54,500 nt of DNA from the NCBI GenBank assembly GCA_023415055.1, contig JAEZLZ010000004.1, positions 1 to 54,500 on the forward strand, given 5' to 3'. This DNA is from Bacillota bacterium. GTDB lineage: Bacteria; Bacillota; Clostridia; Lachnospirales; Lachnospiraceae. Below, one piece after another: positions 22,813 through 30,912 of the stretch (its first letter is position 1; each line of letters opens with the position of its first letter). The translations under genes were made by a program, and so were the position numbers. The notes beneath the pieces were generated by a model that was given only the letters and a program-made list of their open reading frames with translations, searched no databases and was not told the origin of the DNA.

Positions 22813-23361
22813 ATGAGTAAAGCAATCGGAATGGTGGAATATAAAACGGTGTCACAGGGATTGTATGTAGTAGATATGATGCTGAAAACCGCTGAAATAG
22901 AACTTGTGGAAGCACAGACCGTGTGTCCCGGAAAATATATAGCAATCATTTGCGGAGAACTCAGTGCGGTTAATGCGTGCATCGAGGCTGCCCGTAACAA
23001 CTATAGCAATCACCTGATTGACAGCTTTATTCTTGGAAATCCCCATGAAGCAATATTTCCCGCGATCTATGGTACAACCCATATTGAAAAAATAAGAGCA
23101 CTAGGTATACTAGAAACATTTTCCGCAGCATCTATTTTCGTGGCAGCGGATGAGGCAGCAAAAACTGCTCAAGTCGAACTTATTGAGTTAAGAGTTGCAA
23201 GAGGAATGTGCGGAAAGTCATATCTAATGCTTACTGGTGACCTAGCAGCGGTAGAAGCTGCAATTGATAAAGCAAAAAAAGCTGTCGGAGAAAATGCAAT
23301 GTTATTAGATTCTTCCGTTATTGCAAATCCTGATAGCAAACTTTGCAAAAGTATATTATAA
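22813..23361 (+). CDS. pduT: PduT-type trimeric shell protein with iron-sulfur cysteine
   Basis: Tandem-BMC shell protein of 182 residues: BMC domain 1 starts KAIGMVEYKTVSQGLYVV, domain 2 RALGILETFSAASIFVA. Cys38 in QTVCPGKY is at the position that, in PduT trimers, binds a 4Fe-4S cluster in the central pore, so an electron conduit is expected. ATG 22813 has AGAGAGGACG upstream. It is the only tandem-BMC (trimer) gene in the window; no PduB type is seen. A near-perfect 11-bp inverted repeat (CTTAGGAACAC/GTGTTCCTAGG, 23393-23416) lies between it and deoR. Confidence 0.94.
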   Translation: MSKAIGMVEYKTVSQGLYVVDMMLKTAEIELVEAQTVCPGKYIAIICGELSAVNACIEAARNNYSNHLIDSFILGNPHEAIFPAIYGTTHIEKIRALGILETFSAASIFVAADEAAKTAQVELIELRVARGMCGKSYLMLTGDLAAVEAAIDKAKKAVGENAMLLDSSVIANPDSKLCKSIL

Positions 23362-23392
23362 TAAAGCATAGTGAGCACGATCAGAGTAGAAG

Positions 23393-23416
23393 CTTAGGAA
23401 CACCTGTGTTCCTAGG
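23393..23416. repeat. Inverted repeat before the DeoR gene
   Basis: CTTAGGAACAC CT GTGTTCCTAGG is an almost perfect palindrome with a 2-base centre, 45 bp before the deoR start. It could be a small hairpin processing site or a protein-binding site. No promoter is evident beside it. Confidence 0.5.
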
Positions 23417-23460
23417 AGTGCCAGTAATATAAAATTGGGTTACAATGTAGGAAAGTAGGG

Positions 23461-24228
23461 ATGATGATGCTTACAATCGAAAGACGGAATAAAATCTTAG
23501 AAATCCTAAAGAAGGATGGTCGTGTAGTAGTCAGTAATCTGAGTGCGATGTTTAATGTAACAGAGGAGACCATACGACGTGATCTCGAGAAGCTTGAAAA
23601 AGAAGGCTTGGCAAAGAAAACCTACGGTGGTGCCATAGTCGTTGAAAATGCCAATGTTGACCTTCCCTATATCGTTCGTAAAGAAGCAAATGTGGAAGGA
23701 AAGGAATATATTGCTGAAATGATTAGCACTTTGATTGATGACGAAGATCATATCATGCTTGATGCTAGTTCTACGGCGGTGTATATCGCAAAGCACTTAA
23801 AAAACAAAAAAAATCTTACCTTAATTACAAATTCAATCGAAGTTTTATTGGAGTTATCCGATGTGACTGGATGGAAGATATTATCCACCGGTGGTACCCT
23901 AAGAGAAGGATCGTTATCGCAGGTAGGTTACCAGGCAGAGAAGATGATTAGCACCTTTCATGTGGACAAAACAATTATCTCCTGCAAAGGTGTGGATATG
24001 GAAAAAGGTATTACAGATTCCAATGAAATGGATGCACATATAAAAAATCTGATGCTGGATGCAACGAATATGAAGATATTGGCCGTTGATAAATCCAAAT
24101 TTGATAAGATTTCATTCACTAAAATTAGCGATTTATCCAATGTTGATGTTGTGGTAACGGACGCAGAGTTAAATGACAAGTGGAAGAAAACATTCGAAAC
24201 GTTGAATATACAAGCAATGCATAAATAA
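23461..24228 (+). CDS. DeoR-family transcriptional regulator
   Basis: Sugar-phosphate-responsive repressor type of 255 residues. The N-terminal winged helix has ERRNKILEILKKDGRVVVS and the DeoR signature FNVTEETIRRDLEKLEKEGL. The C-terminal ISOCOT-like sensor follows, with EVLLELSDVTG, TGGTLREGSLSQVG and the phosphate-binding region CKGVDMEKGITDSN. Three consecutive ATG codons (23461-23469) make the exact start uncertain. As last gene of the first block it probably controls both blocks through the AAAACAAA repeats at 15111-15191 and 24352-24427, with a phosphorylated intermediate such as rhamnulose- or fuculose-1-phosphate as effector. That is inference. Confidence 0.93.
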   Translation: MMMLTIERRNKILEILKKDGRVVVSNLSAMFNVTEETIRRDLEKLEKEGLAKKTYGGAIVVENANVDLPYIVRKEANVEGKEYIAEMISTLIDDEDHIMLDASSTAVYIAKHLKNKKNLTLITNSIEVLLELSDVTGWKILSTGGTLREGSLSQVGYQAEKMISTFHVDKTIISCKGVDMEKGITDSNEMDAHIKNLMLDATNMKILAVDKSKFDKISFTKISDLSNVDVVVTDAELNDKWKKTFETLNIQAMHK

Positions 24229-24257
24229 ATATAAATTATTAAGCACCATCTCATAAG

Positions 24258-24297
24258 TAGGCTGTGAAAGACTTTTGAAGTTCACTGCCTATTTTTT
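24258..24297 (+). terminator. Terminator closing the first microcompartment block
   Basis: TAGGCTGTGAA pairs with TTCACTGCCTA (one mismatch) around a 12-base loop, and the arm runs into TTTTTT. It lies 30 bp after the deoR stop and about 180 bp before the second promoter. Confidence 0.8.
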
Positions 24298-24351
24298 ATT
24301 TGTACAAGTAGTTGTCCTGGGTTTGAATTTCTCTTCTTGGTTTAGGGTACT

Positions 24352-24427
24352 AAAACAAACAGACTTAAAACAAACATCGTATGTGATTAAAAACGAATAA
24401 AACAAACACAATAAAAGAAAAACAAAC
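24352..24427. promoter_or_regulatory. Cluster of AAAACAAAC repeats upstream of pduC, putative DeoR operator
   Basis: AAAACAAAC occurs at 24352, 24367, 24399 and 24419, just ahead of the -35 at 24438. The complement GTTTGTTTT resembles direct-repeat operators of DeoR-family proteins. The motif recurs around the other compartment promoter. Against an A-rich background exact repeats of nine bases in this number still stand out. Confidence 0.6.
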
Positions 24428-24437
24428 AAAAATAAGA

Positions 24438-24466
24438 TTGAAATCCACATAAATATATGGTATCAT
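24438..24466 (+). promoter_or_regulatory. Promoter of the diol dehydratase block
   Basis: TTGAAA (24438-24443), a 17-bp spacer and TATCAT (24461-24466), about 119 bp before pduC. It separates expression of signature enzyme and reactivase from shell and downstream enzymes. Confidence 0.8.
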
Positions 24467-24584
24467 TGGAATGAGAAAAACCTAAAACAACGAAATAATG
24501 CAATTGTTTATCAATCCCGTAAAATAGACGAAATTAATATAAATGATGGATGATTTTTAAATACGATAAGGAAAGGTGAAGTTA

Positions 24585-26249
24585 ATGAAACGATCAAAAA
24601 GAATGGAAGTGCTAGATGGACGTCCAATTAACAAAGACGGTTATATCAATGAATGGCCAGAGATGGGATTTGTTGCTATGGAAAGCCCCTATGATCCAAA
24701 ACCTTCAATCAGAGTGAATGACGGTGTAATTATAGAATTAGACGGTAAGAAGAGAGAAGAGTTTGACTTTTTGGACCAGTTTATCGCAGATTATGCCATT
24801 CGTATTGATCGAGCCGTTGCGTCTATGAATATTCCTTCCCTTGATATTGCAAGAAAAATTGTAGATATTAATGTATCCCGGAAAGAAATCTTGAAGATTG
24901 TATCCGGAATAACGCCTGCAAAGATGGTTGAAGTAATTAATTATCTTAACGTTGTAGAAATGATGATGGGAATGCAAAAGATGCGTGCAAGAAAAACTCC
25001 TGCAAATCAGGCACACATCACGAATTTAAAGGATGATCCGGTACAGATTGCAGCGGATGCTGCCGAAGGCGCACTTAGAGGCTTTCGAGAAGAAGAAACT
25101 ACGGTAGGAATTGCTCGGTATGCACCCTTCAATGCGATTGCATTACTAATTGGCTCCCAAGTAGGACGAAGAGGGGTATTAACCCAATGTGCAGTGGAAG
25201 AAGCAACGGAATTGGAACTAGGGATCAAGGGATTTACCACCTATGCAGAGACAATGTCTGTATACGGAACTGAAAAAGTTTTTATCGATGGAGACGATAC
25301 TCCGTATTCGAAAGCATTTTTAAATGCAGCCTATGCATCCAGAGGCCTAAAAACAAGGTTTACTTCCGGCTCCGGCTCTGAAGTACTGATGGGCTGTGCC
25401 GAACAGAAATCAATGCTCTATTTAGAGACACGATGTCTCTATGTAACCAAAGGAGCAGGAGCTCAGGGAATTCAAAATGGATCGGTAAGCTGTATCGGCG
25501 TGACTGCTAGTGTTCCTTCCGGAATAAGAGAAGTGATCGGTGAAAATCTCGTTGCAGCATTACTGGGATTGGAATGTGCCTCCTCCAATGATCAAAGCTT
25601 TTCGAATTCCGATATGAGAAGAACCGCAAGAACGATGCTTCAGTTTCTGCCTGGAACCGATTTTATCTTCTCCGGTTATGCGGCAGAGCCTAATTATGAT
25701 AACTTATTTGCCGGATCTAACTTTGATGCGGAAGATTTTGACGATTATAATGTACTACAAAGAGATATGCAGGTGGATGGTGGACTTAAGCCGGTGAAAG
25801 AGGAAGCTGTAATACGTGTCAGACATACAGCAGGAAAAGCAGTTCAAGCAGTGTTTAAGTATCTTGGATTAACGGAGATTACAGACGAGCAGGTAGAAGC
25901 AGTTACCTATGCTCATGGTAGTAAGGAAACACTTACCAGAGATGTTACTGCTGATCTAATCGCTGTGGATGATATGATGAAACGCGGGATCACAGGAGTA
26001 GATATCGTAAAAGCTTTGGCAGAAACCGGTTTTGATGAACTGGCAGAAAGTATTCTCAATATGCTCAAACAAAGAGTAATTGGTGATTATATGCAAACAT
26101 CAGCAATACTGGATGAAGAGTTTAATGTAATGTCAGGGGTCAATAAGCCAAATGACTACATGGGACCGGGAACCGGTTATCGTGTTGACGGAGATCGTTG
26201 GGAAGAAATTAAAGCAATCCCTCACATTATTGATCCAGAGAACTTCTAG
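24585..26249 (+). CDS. pduC: B12-dependent propanediol dehydratase, large subunit
   Basis: Catalytic subunit of coenzyme-B12 diol dehydratase, turning 1,2-propanediol into propionaldehyde; 554 residues, the family's usual size. Opening KRSKRMEVLDGRPINKDGYI and the segments NVVEMMMGMQKMRARKTP, RYAPFNAIALLIGSQVGR, TSGSGSEVLMG, NGSVSCIGV and LECASSNDQSFSNSDMRRTA match PduC throughout, including active-site regions of the TIM barrel. ATG 24585 with GGAAAGG upstream is chosen; a GTG three codons earlier is possible. Its presence makes this a B12-type and not a glycyl-radical propanediol compartment. It is followed by the medium subunit after 12 bp. Confidence 0.97.
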   Translation: MKRSKRMEVLDGRPINKDGYINEWPEMGFVAMESPYDPKPSIRVNDGVIIELDGKKREEFDFLDQFIADYAIRIDRAVASMNIPSLDIARKIVDINVSRKEILKIVSGITPAKMVEVINYLNVVEMMMGMQKMRARKTPANQAHITNLKDDPVQIAADAAEGALRGFREEETTVGIARYAPFNAIALLIGSQVGRRGVLTQCAVEEATELELGIKGFTTYAETMSVYGTEKVFIDGDDTPYSKAFLNAAYASRGLKTRFTSGSGSEVLMGCAEQKSMLYLETRCLYVTKGAGAQGIQNGSVSCIGVTASVPSGIREVIGENLVAALLGLECASSNDQSFSNSDMRRTARTMLQFLPGTDFIFSGYAAEPNYDNLFAGSNFDAEDFDDYNVLQRDMQVDGGLKPVKEEAVIRVRHTAGKAVQAVFKYLGLTEITDEQVEAVTYAHGSKETLTRDVTADLIAVDDMMKRGITGVDIVKALAETGFDELAESILNMLKQRVIGDYMQTSAILDEEFNVMSGVNKPNDYMGPGTGYRVDGDRWEEIKAIPHIIDPENF

Positions 26250-26261
26250 GAGGCAGACCGT

Positions 26262-26906
26262 ATGGAGATAAATCAAACATTAGTGGAACAGATTACCAAA
26301 CTGGTAATTGAGACAGTAAAAGAACAAAGAGGCATGTCTACCTCAACCGGCAGTCCTCGTGGTGTAAAAACTTCTTATCAGGGTTATCCTACTGCAACAA
26401 AAGGGACTAATCCCAAAGAAGTAGTAATTGGTGTGGGACCTGCTTTTCAAAGAGAGATTAATAATACCATTCATGGTTTGAAACTGAGTGAAGTGATAAA
26501 AAATGTCAAAGCAGGAATTGAGGAAGAAGGAATGATTCCAAGAGTAGTTAAAGTTCTAAAAACCTCTGATGTATGCTTTATGGCTTTGGAAGCGGCAAAA
26601 ATCAGCGGTTCCGGAATCGGCGTTGGGATACAATCCAAGGGTACAACAGTAATACATCAGAAGGATTTATATCCGCTATCCAATTTAGAGCTATTTCCAC
26701 AGGCACCGCTTTTGACACTGGAAACCTATCGGGCAATTGGTAAAAATGCAGCAAAATATGCAAAAGGGGAAAAGGTTTCTCCTATTGAAGGCCGCAATGA
26801 TCCAATGGTCCGTGCCAATTATCAGGTAAAAGCAGCATTGATGCACATTAAGGAAACCGAGCAAGTCGACCCCAGCATGTCAATCATTGAATGGGAGACA
26901 GAATAA
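26262..26906 (+). CDS. pduD: Propanediol dehydratase, medium subunit
   Basis: Beta subunit of diol dehydratase, 214 residues. The N-terminal helix INQTLVEQITKLVIETVKE is the encapsulation peptide that takes the whole dehydratase into the shell in known systems; a Ser/Thr/Gly-rich linker (about 23-45) follows. The core shows EVVIGVGPAFQREINNTIHG, GSGIGVGIQSKGTTVIHQKD and the end EGRNDPMVRANYQVKAALMH. GGAGG precedes the ATG. Confidence 0.96.
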   Translation: MEINQTLVEQITKLVIETVKEQRGMSTSTGSPRGVKTSYQGYPTATKGTNPKEVVIGVGPAFQREINNTIHGLKLSEVIKNVKAGIEEEGMIPRVVKVLKTSDVCFMALEAAKISGSGIGVGIQSKGTTVIHQKDLYPLSNLELFPQAPLLTLETYRAIGKNAAKYAKGEKVSPIEGRNDPMVRANYQVKAALMHIKETEQVDPSMSIIEWETE

Positions 26907-26937
26907 GATGCCATAGAGCGGCATTATGGAGGTAAAG

Positions 26938-27330
26938 ATGAAATATCCCTTTGGTGAATACGAAAAAGATTCCATTAAATCCAAAACCGGTAAGAAATTG
27001 AACGATATAACCTTGGAAGAGATTAAACAGGGAAATGTCACCGCAGATGACATCAAGATATCAAAAGAAATGTTATATAATCAAGGTAAAGTAGCCAAAG
27101 AGAATGAAAATCCGGAACTGGCGAAAAACTTTGAAAGGGCATCCGAATTAGTTGATGTTCCAGATGATGTTATTCTTTTGATGTATAATAAGCTAAGACC
27201 AAATAGGTCAACAAAGTTGGAGCTTGTCACAATGGCGAAGGAATTATTGGATCAATATCATGCTGTAAATTGTGCAAAGCTTGTACTAGAAGCGGTTGAA
27301 ATTTATGAGAAAAGGGGAATCCTTCTTTGA
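26938..27330 (+). CDS. pduE: Propanediol dehydratase, small subunit
   Basis: Gamma subunit, about 130 residues, completing the (alpha-beta-gamma)2 dehydratase. Family features: YPFGEYEKDSIKSKTGKKL near the start, LTLEEI-like NDITLEEIKQGNVTADDIKI, and LRPNRSTKLELVTMAKELLD. The second ATG (26938) is chosen because TGGAGG lies at the right distance; an ATG four codons upstream is in frame. The last bases overlap the TTG start of the reactivase gene, indicating coupling. Confidence 0.95.
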   Translation: MKYPFGEYEKDSIKSKTGKKLNDITLEEIKQGNVTADDIKISKEMLYNQGKVAKENENPELAKNFERASELVDVPDDVILLMYNKLRPNRSTKLELVTMAKELLDQYHAVNCAKLVLEAVEIYEKRGILL

Positions 27331-29153
27331 AACTGATTGCAGGTGTAGACATAGGCAATTCAACAACTGAGGTTTGTATTGGTTTGGTAGGTGAGGAAGG
27401 AAGGATGAAATTTTTGTCCTCTGCTTCCAGAATAACTACCGGTACGAAAGGTACCTTGGCAAATGTTCCAGGCATTATAGCAGCGCTGGAAGATGCTGTG
27501 GGAAAATTGAAGAAGCCGGTGAGCGACCTGAGTTTGATCCGAATTAATGAGGCAACCCCTGTCATTGGGGATACAGCGATGGAGACAATTACGGAGACAA
27601 TTATTACGGAGTCCTCTATGATTGGACATAATCCCTCCACCCCCGCAGGAGCAGGTCAGGCAGTCGGGACGATACTGTTTTTGGAGCATCTGGAGGCTGG
27701 AAGACCGGAGGTGCCTTATATTGTAACCGCCGGTAAGCAATACTCTTATGATGAAGTAGCAGTATTCGTAAATCGATTTTATAAAAAATTAAACATCGTT
27801 GGAATAATACTGCAGGCAGACGAAGCAGTACTGGTTTGGAACCGCCTGGAGCATAAAATTCCGGTGATCGACGAGGTAAAAAATATTAGCAGAATTCCGG
27901 AAGGTAAATTGGCTGCAGTGGAAGTAGCCTTACCTGGTCAAACCATTCGTATGCTATCAAATCCTTACGGTATTGCAACCTTGCTTCAACTTTCAGCAAA
28001 AGAGACAAAATCAATTACTCCGATTGCTAAGAGTCTAATCGGTAAACGAAGTGCGGTTGTTATTAAAACACCCCACGGTAATTTGCAGGAGAAGGTATTG
28101 CCGGCTGGTGAAATTTACATTGAGACAGAGGAAACCAGAGTGGTAAATATCGATTCGGGTGCTGACAAGATTATGGAGGTTCTGAATACTGCCGGAGAGA
28201 TTAAGGATATCAGCGGACAAGTGAATACCAATGTAGGAAATATGCTGACCAAGATTAAGGCTGGAATGAGTAAAGTAACGGAAGAGAGTGGTAAGAATAT
28301 TCGAATTACCGATATTCTGGCAGTGGATACCTTGGCTCCTGTTCCAATCTCAGGTGCTTTGGCTGGTGAAACCTGTCTAGAGAAAGCGGTTGGAATTGCT
28401 GCAATGGTAAAAACAGAGCAGCTCCCTATGGAAAAAATAGCGGAGGAATTGAAAAAGCAGTTACATATTTATGTAAAGGTTGCCGGTGTAGAAGCGGTGA
28501 TGGCCGCTCTCGGAGCGATAACAACACCCGGAACACAATTGCCCCTGGCGATTCTTGATTTGGGTGGAGGCTCCACCGATGCTGCTGTTATTTTTCAAGA
28601 TGGCCGTGTAACGGTTACTCATCAAGCGGGTGCCGGTGAACTGGTATCCATGTTAATACAAACGGAACTTGGTCTTGCTAGTCGTAAAACTGCAGAGCAA
28701 ATTAAAAAATATCCGTTAGCAAAAGTGGAAAGCCTTTATCATATGAGGCTCGAAAACGGTGCGGCACACTTTTTTGAGGATCCAATTGACCCGAAATTCT
28801 TTGGAAATGTTGTGCTTCTTGATCCTGATGGGATGGTTAAGATAGAGGAAGACATCCCCTTAGAAAAGATTGCAGTAGTCCGAAGAGATGCAAAACGTAA
28901 GGTTTTTGTTAAAAATGCTATGCGAGCGCTCACAAAGGTGGCTCCGGATCACAATTTGAGGAATATTGTGAATGTTGTACTAGTGGGAGGCTCCGCAGAA
29001 GATTTTGAAGTACCGGAGATGCTGATGGAGGAGTTTGCTAACTATAAGATCGTATGTGGAAGAGGCAACATTCGAGGGACCCAAGGGCCAAGAAATGCAG
29101 TGGCAACCGGACTTGTATTGTCCTATATCGGAGGGAAGAATAAGGATGACTAG
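27327..29153 (+). CDS. pduG: Diol dehydratase reactivase, large subunit
   Basis: ATP-driven chaperone-like factor that removes damaged cobalamin from diol dehydratase; 608 residues. The actin/Hsp70-type ATPase fold is shown by AGVDIGNSTTEVCIGL at the N-terminus and ILDLGGGSTDAAVIF near residue 412, plus VNVVLVGGSAEDFEVPEM near the end. It starts at TTG 27327 with AAGGGG upstream, overlapping the pduE stop (TTGA). The small subunit overlaps its 3' end by 8 bp. Confidence 0.95.
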   Translation: MKLIAGVDIGNSTTEVCIGLVGEEGRMKFLSSASRITTGTKGTLANVPGIIAALEDAVGKLKKPVSDLSLIRINEATPVIGDTAMETITETIITESSMIGHNPSTPAGAGQAVGTILFLEHLEAGRPEVPYIVTAGKQYSYDEVAVFVNRFYKKLNIVGIILQADEAVLVWNRLEHKIPVIDEVKNISRIPEGKLAAVEVALPGQTIRMLSNPYGIATLLQLSAKETKSITPIAKSLIGKRSAVVIKTPHGNLQEKVLPAGEIYIETEETRVVNIDSGADKIMEVLNTAGEIKDISGQVNTNVGNMLTKIKAGMSKVTEESGKNIRITDILAVDTLAPVPISGALAGETCLEKAVGIAAMVKTEQLPMEKIAEELKKQLHIYVKVAGVEAVMAALGAITTPGTQLPLAILDLGGGSTDAAVIFQDGRVTVTHQAGAGELVSMLIQTELGLASRKTAEQIKKYPLAKVESLYHMRLENGAAHFFEDPIDPKFFGNVVLLDPDGMVKIEEDIPLEKIAVVRRDAKRKVFVKNAMRALTKVAPDHNLRNIVNVVLVGGSAEDFEVPEMLMEEFANYKIVCGRGNIRGTQGPRNAVATGLVLSYIGGKNKDD

Positions 29154-29478
29154 GCCAACTATCTTAATTTATGTAAGGAATCCAAACCTCAGCTTACTAA
29201 AGGAAGTATGTGCCGGTATCGAAGAGGAAGGCATTTGTTATGAGGTTATTCCTAAGGAAAACTGCGATTTTGATAGCATAAGTTATGAGAGTGCCAATGC
29301 GTCCATCCTAGGAACCGGTATCGGAATGTGTGGTTCCATCCTCGTATTAACTTTAAATTCTCTTCCCAAAGGGAGACATGTATTTAAAATAGTAGAGCCG
29401 TCATTATCCCAAGCCAGGCTTCTAGGAACCAACGCTGGAAGAGCTGTGAAAAGAAAAGCATTTAAAGAAATAGATTAG
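29146..29478 (+). CDS. pduH: Diol dehydratase reactivase, small subunit
   Basis: Small subunit of the reactivase, 110 residues, resembling the dehydratase beta subunit so that it can swap with it during repair. Features: TILIYVRNPNLSLLKEVCAG, EEEGICYEVI, ASILGTGIGMCGSILVLTL and the end LLGTNAGRAVKRKAFKEI. ATG 29146 overlaps the end of pduG and has GGAGGG upstream; a longer in-frame start inside pduG is not supported. Confidence 0.95.
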   Translation: MTRPTILIYVRNPNLSLLKEVCAGIEEEGICYEVIPKENCDFDSISYESANASILGTGIGMCGSILVLTLNSLPKGRHVFKIVEPSLSQARLLGTNAGRAVKRKAFKEID

Positions 29479-29597
29479 GATAAAAAGAGCTGAGAAACAG
29501 ATCTGTTACATAGTACAGATAATAGAACTGTTCCATAAATCGGATAAAATGTGTAATAATCCAAGTAAATATGATACGGAATAAAGAGGTATGAACC

Positions 29598-30614
29598 ATG
29601 AGCATATACACTAGGGCAGGCGATAAAGGAATGACAAGCTTAGTAAAAATACAAAATGTATCAAAATCGGATGGAAGAATACAATTACTTGGTGATCTAG
29701 ATGAATTAAATAGCAGCCTTGGACTCGTGAAAGCATCGGAAACCAGAGAAGAAATTCGGACTGAACTAGAACGTATCCAGAAGAATTTGATGACCATCAT
29801 GGCTGGAATTGCTGATCAATTCAATAAAGAATATAAAATGAATGAAGAAGAGACATTACATTTGGAAGAACGAATAAACCATATGGAAGACTCTTTTCCT
29901 AGAAAAAAAGAATTTGTGATTCCTGGAGCTTGTATTCATTCTGCACAAATTGATGTAGCAAGAACCATTACAAGACGTTCTGAACGAATGCTTATTATTG
30001 TTGATCAAAAGTTTAATGTAGATCCGGCGACAAAAATATATATTAATCGACTTGCTGATTATCTGTATGTTCTTGCACGATATACGGACTATTTACAAGA
30101 AAATAAAGTTGTGCAATCCATCAAAACAACGAATGGAGAGAATCATAAAATGGAAAATCAGGAGCTTGTACAATCGGTGATAGACAAATTAGGTCTTGGC
30201 TTATCTCGTATAAATCTAGCTATAGCAAAGAAACTGATCGCCAAAATTGAGGAACAGGCGATGAAACTAGGAATGAACGCTGTGATAGCAATTTGCACAC
30301 CGGAAGGTAATCCGGTTGCAGTGCATGTGATGGACAGCGCATACCTAGCAAGCTTTGATATCGCAATGAAGAAAGCTTACACAAGTGTTGCGGTAAAAAT
30401 GTCGACGAAAGAGCTGGGAGAACTTGCACAGCCGGGTGGAACCTTTTACGGAATAGATAAGGCGGACAACGGAAAAATTATTATATTCGGTGGGGGGGTT
30501 CCTTTAATGCAAAATGGGAGGATGCTTGGAGGACTCGGTATTAGCGGTGGCTCCTCACAAGAAGATGCTTCCTTGGCAGAGTATGGATTATCTATTCTTT
30601 CTGAGTTGATATAA
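29598..30614 (+). CDS. pduO: PduO corrinoid adenosyltransferase, two-domain
   Basis: Makes adenosylcobalamin from cob(I)alamin and ATP; 338 residues. The N-terminal adenosyltransferase (about 1-175) has YTRAGDKGMTSL (ATP site), LGDLDELNSSLGLVKA and the helix motif VARTITRRSERML. The C-terminal domain (about 190-338) is a GlcG/HbpS (DUF336) haem-binding-like domain with GMNAVIAICTPEGNPVAVHV and GGVPLMQNGRMLGGLGISGG, as in full-length PduO. It stands 119 bp after pduH with its own ribosome site (AGAGGTATGAACC). With PduS and PduGH it makes a complete local B12 maintenance set. Confidence 0.95.
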   Translation: MSIYTRAGDKGMTSLVKIQNVSKSDGRIQLLGDLDELNSSLGLVKASETREEIRTELERIQKNLMTIMAGIADQFNKEYKMNEEETLHLEERINHMEDSFPRKKEFVIPGACIHSAQIDVARTITRRSERMLIIVDQKFNVDPATKIYINRLADYLYVLARYTDYLQENKVVQSIKTTNGENHKMENQELVQSVIDKLGLGLSRINLAIAKKLIAKIEEQAMKLGMNAVIAICTPEGNPVAVHVMDSAYLASFDIAMKKAYTSVAVKMSTKELGELAQPGGTFYGIDKADNGKIIIFGGGVPLMQNGRMLGGLGISGGSSQEDASLAEYGLSILSELI

Positions 30615-30664
30615 AATAAGGTTCGGGTACAAATTCTCATTATAACTTACCCAGCACCACATAG

Positions 30665-30811
30665 TATGAAAACCTTGCGCGAGAGTTAGACTACCTTTGC
30701 AGGATGACCGGAAGTATAGAAGAGGAAGATAAAAATATAAGCGGGTTAATTCGTTATTTCGATAGAGAGGCACATCGAAATAAATGGATTGATACCGCTA
30801 TTTTAACGTAA
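30665..30811 (+). pseudogene. Coding-like remnant after pduO, unrecognised
   Basis: A 48-codon frame without a start codon reads YENLARELDYLCRMTGSIEE, then EDKNISGLIRYFDREAHRNK and WIDTAILT before TAA. It has the composition of a helical protein tail. I do not recognise the family. It lies in the 298-bp gap before the AraC gene, whose -10 is probably TATAAT at 30877-30882. Confidence 0.3.
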
Positions 30812-30912
30812 GATAGACATTACAATTAATTACAATTAAATTACCATTTACTTTTTTATTTAATAGAGTTGTGTGTTATAATAAAATAATTAAAAGTATG
30901 TGAGGATTAAGA

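Noticed and set aside
24352..24427. CRISPR-like array of short A-rich repeats
   Set aside because: Repeats are only nine bases, unevenly spaced, without unique spacers or cas genes; they fit an operator cluster.
24241..24575. Cobalamin riboswitch before pduC
   Set aside because: No B12-box-like sequence or multi-stem leader is seen; the gap holds a terminator, AAAACAAAC repeats and a promoter with a short leader.
29035..29145. Longer pduH start inside pduG
   Set aside because: It would be encoded wholly within the end of pduG in another frame; ATG 29146 has GGAGGG and the normal family length.
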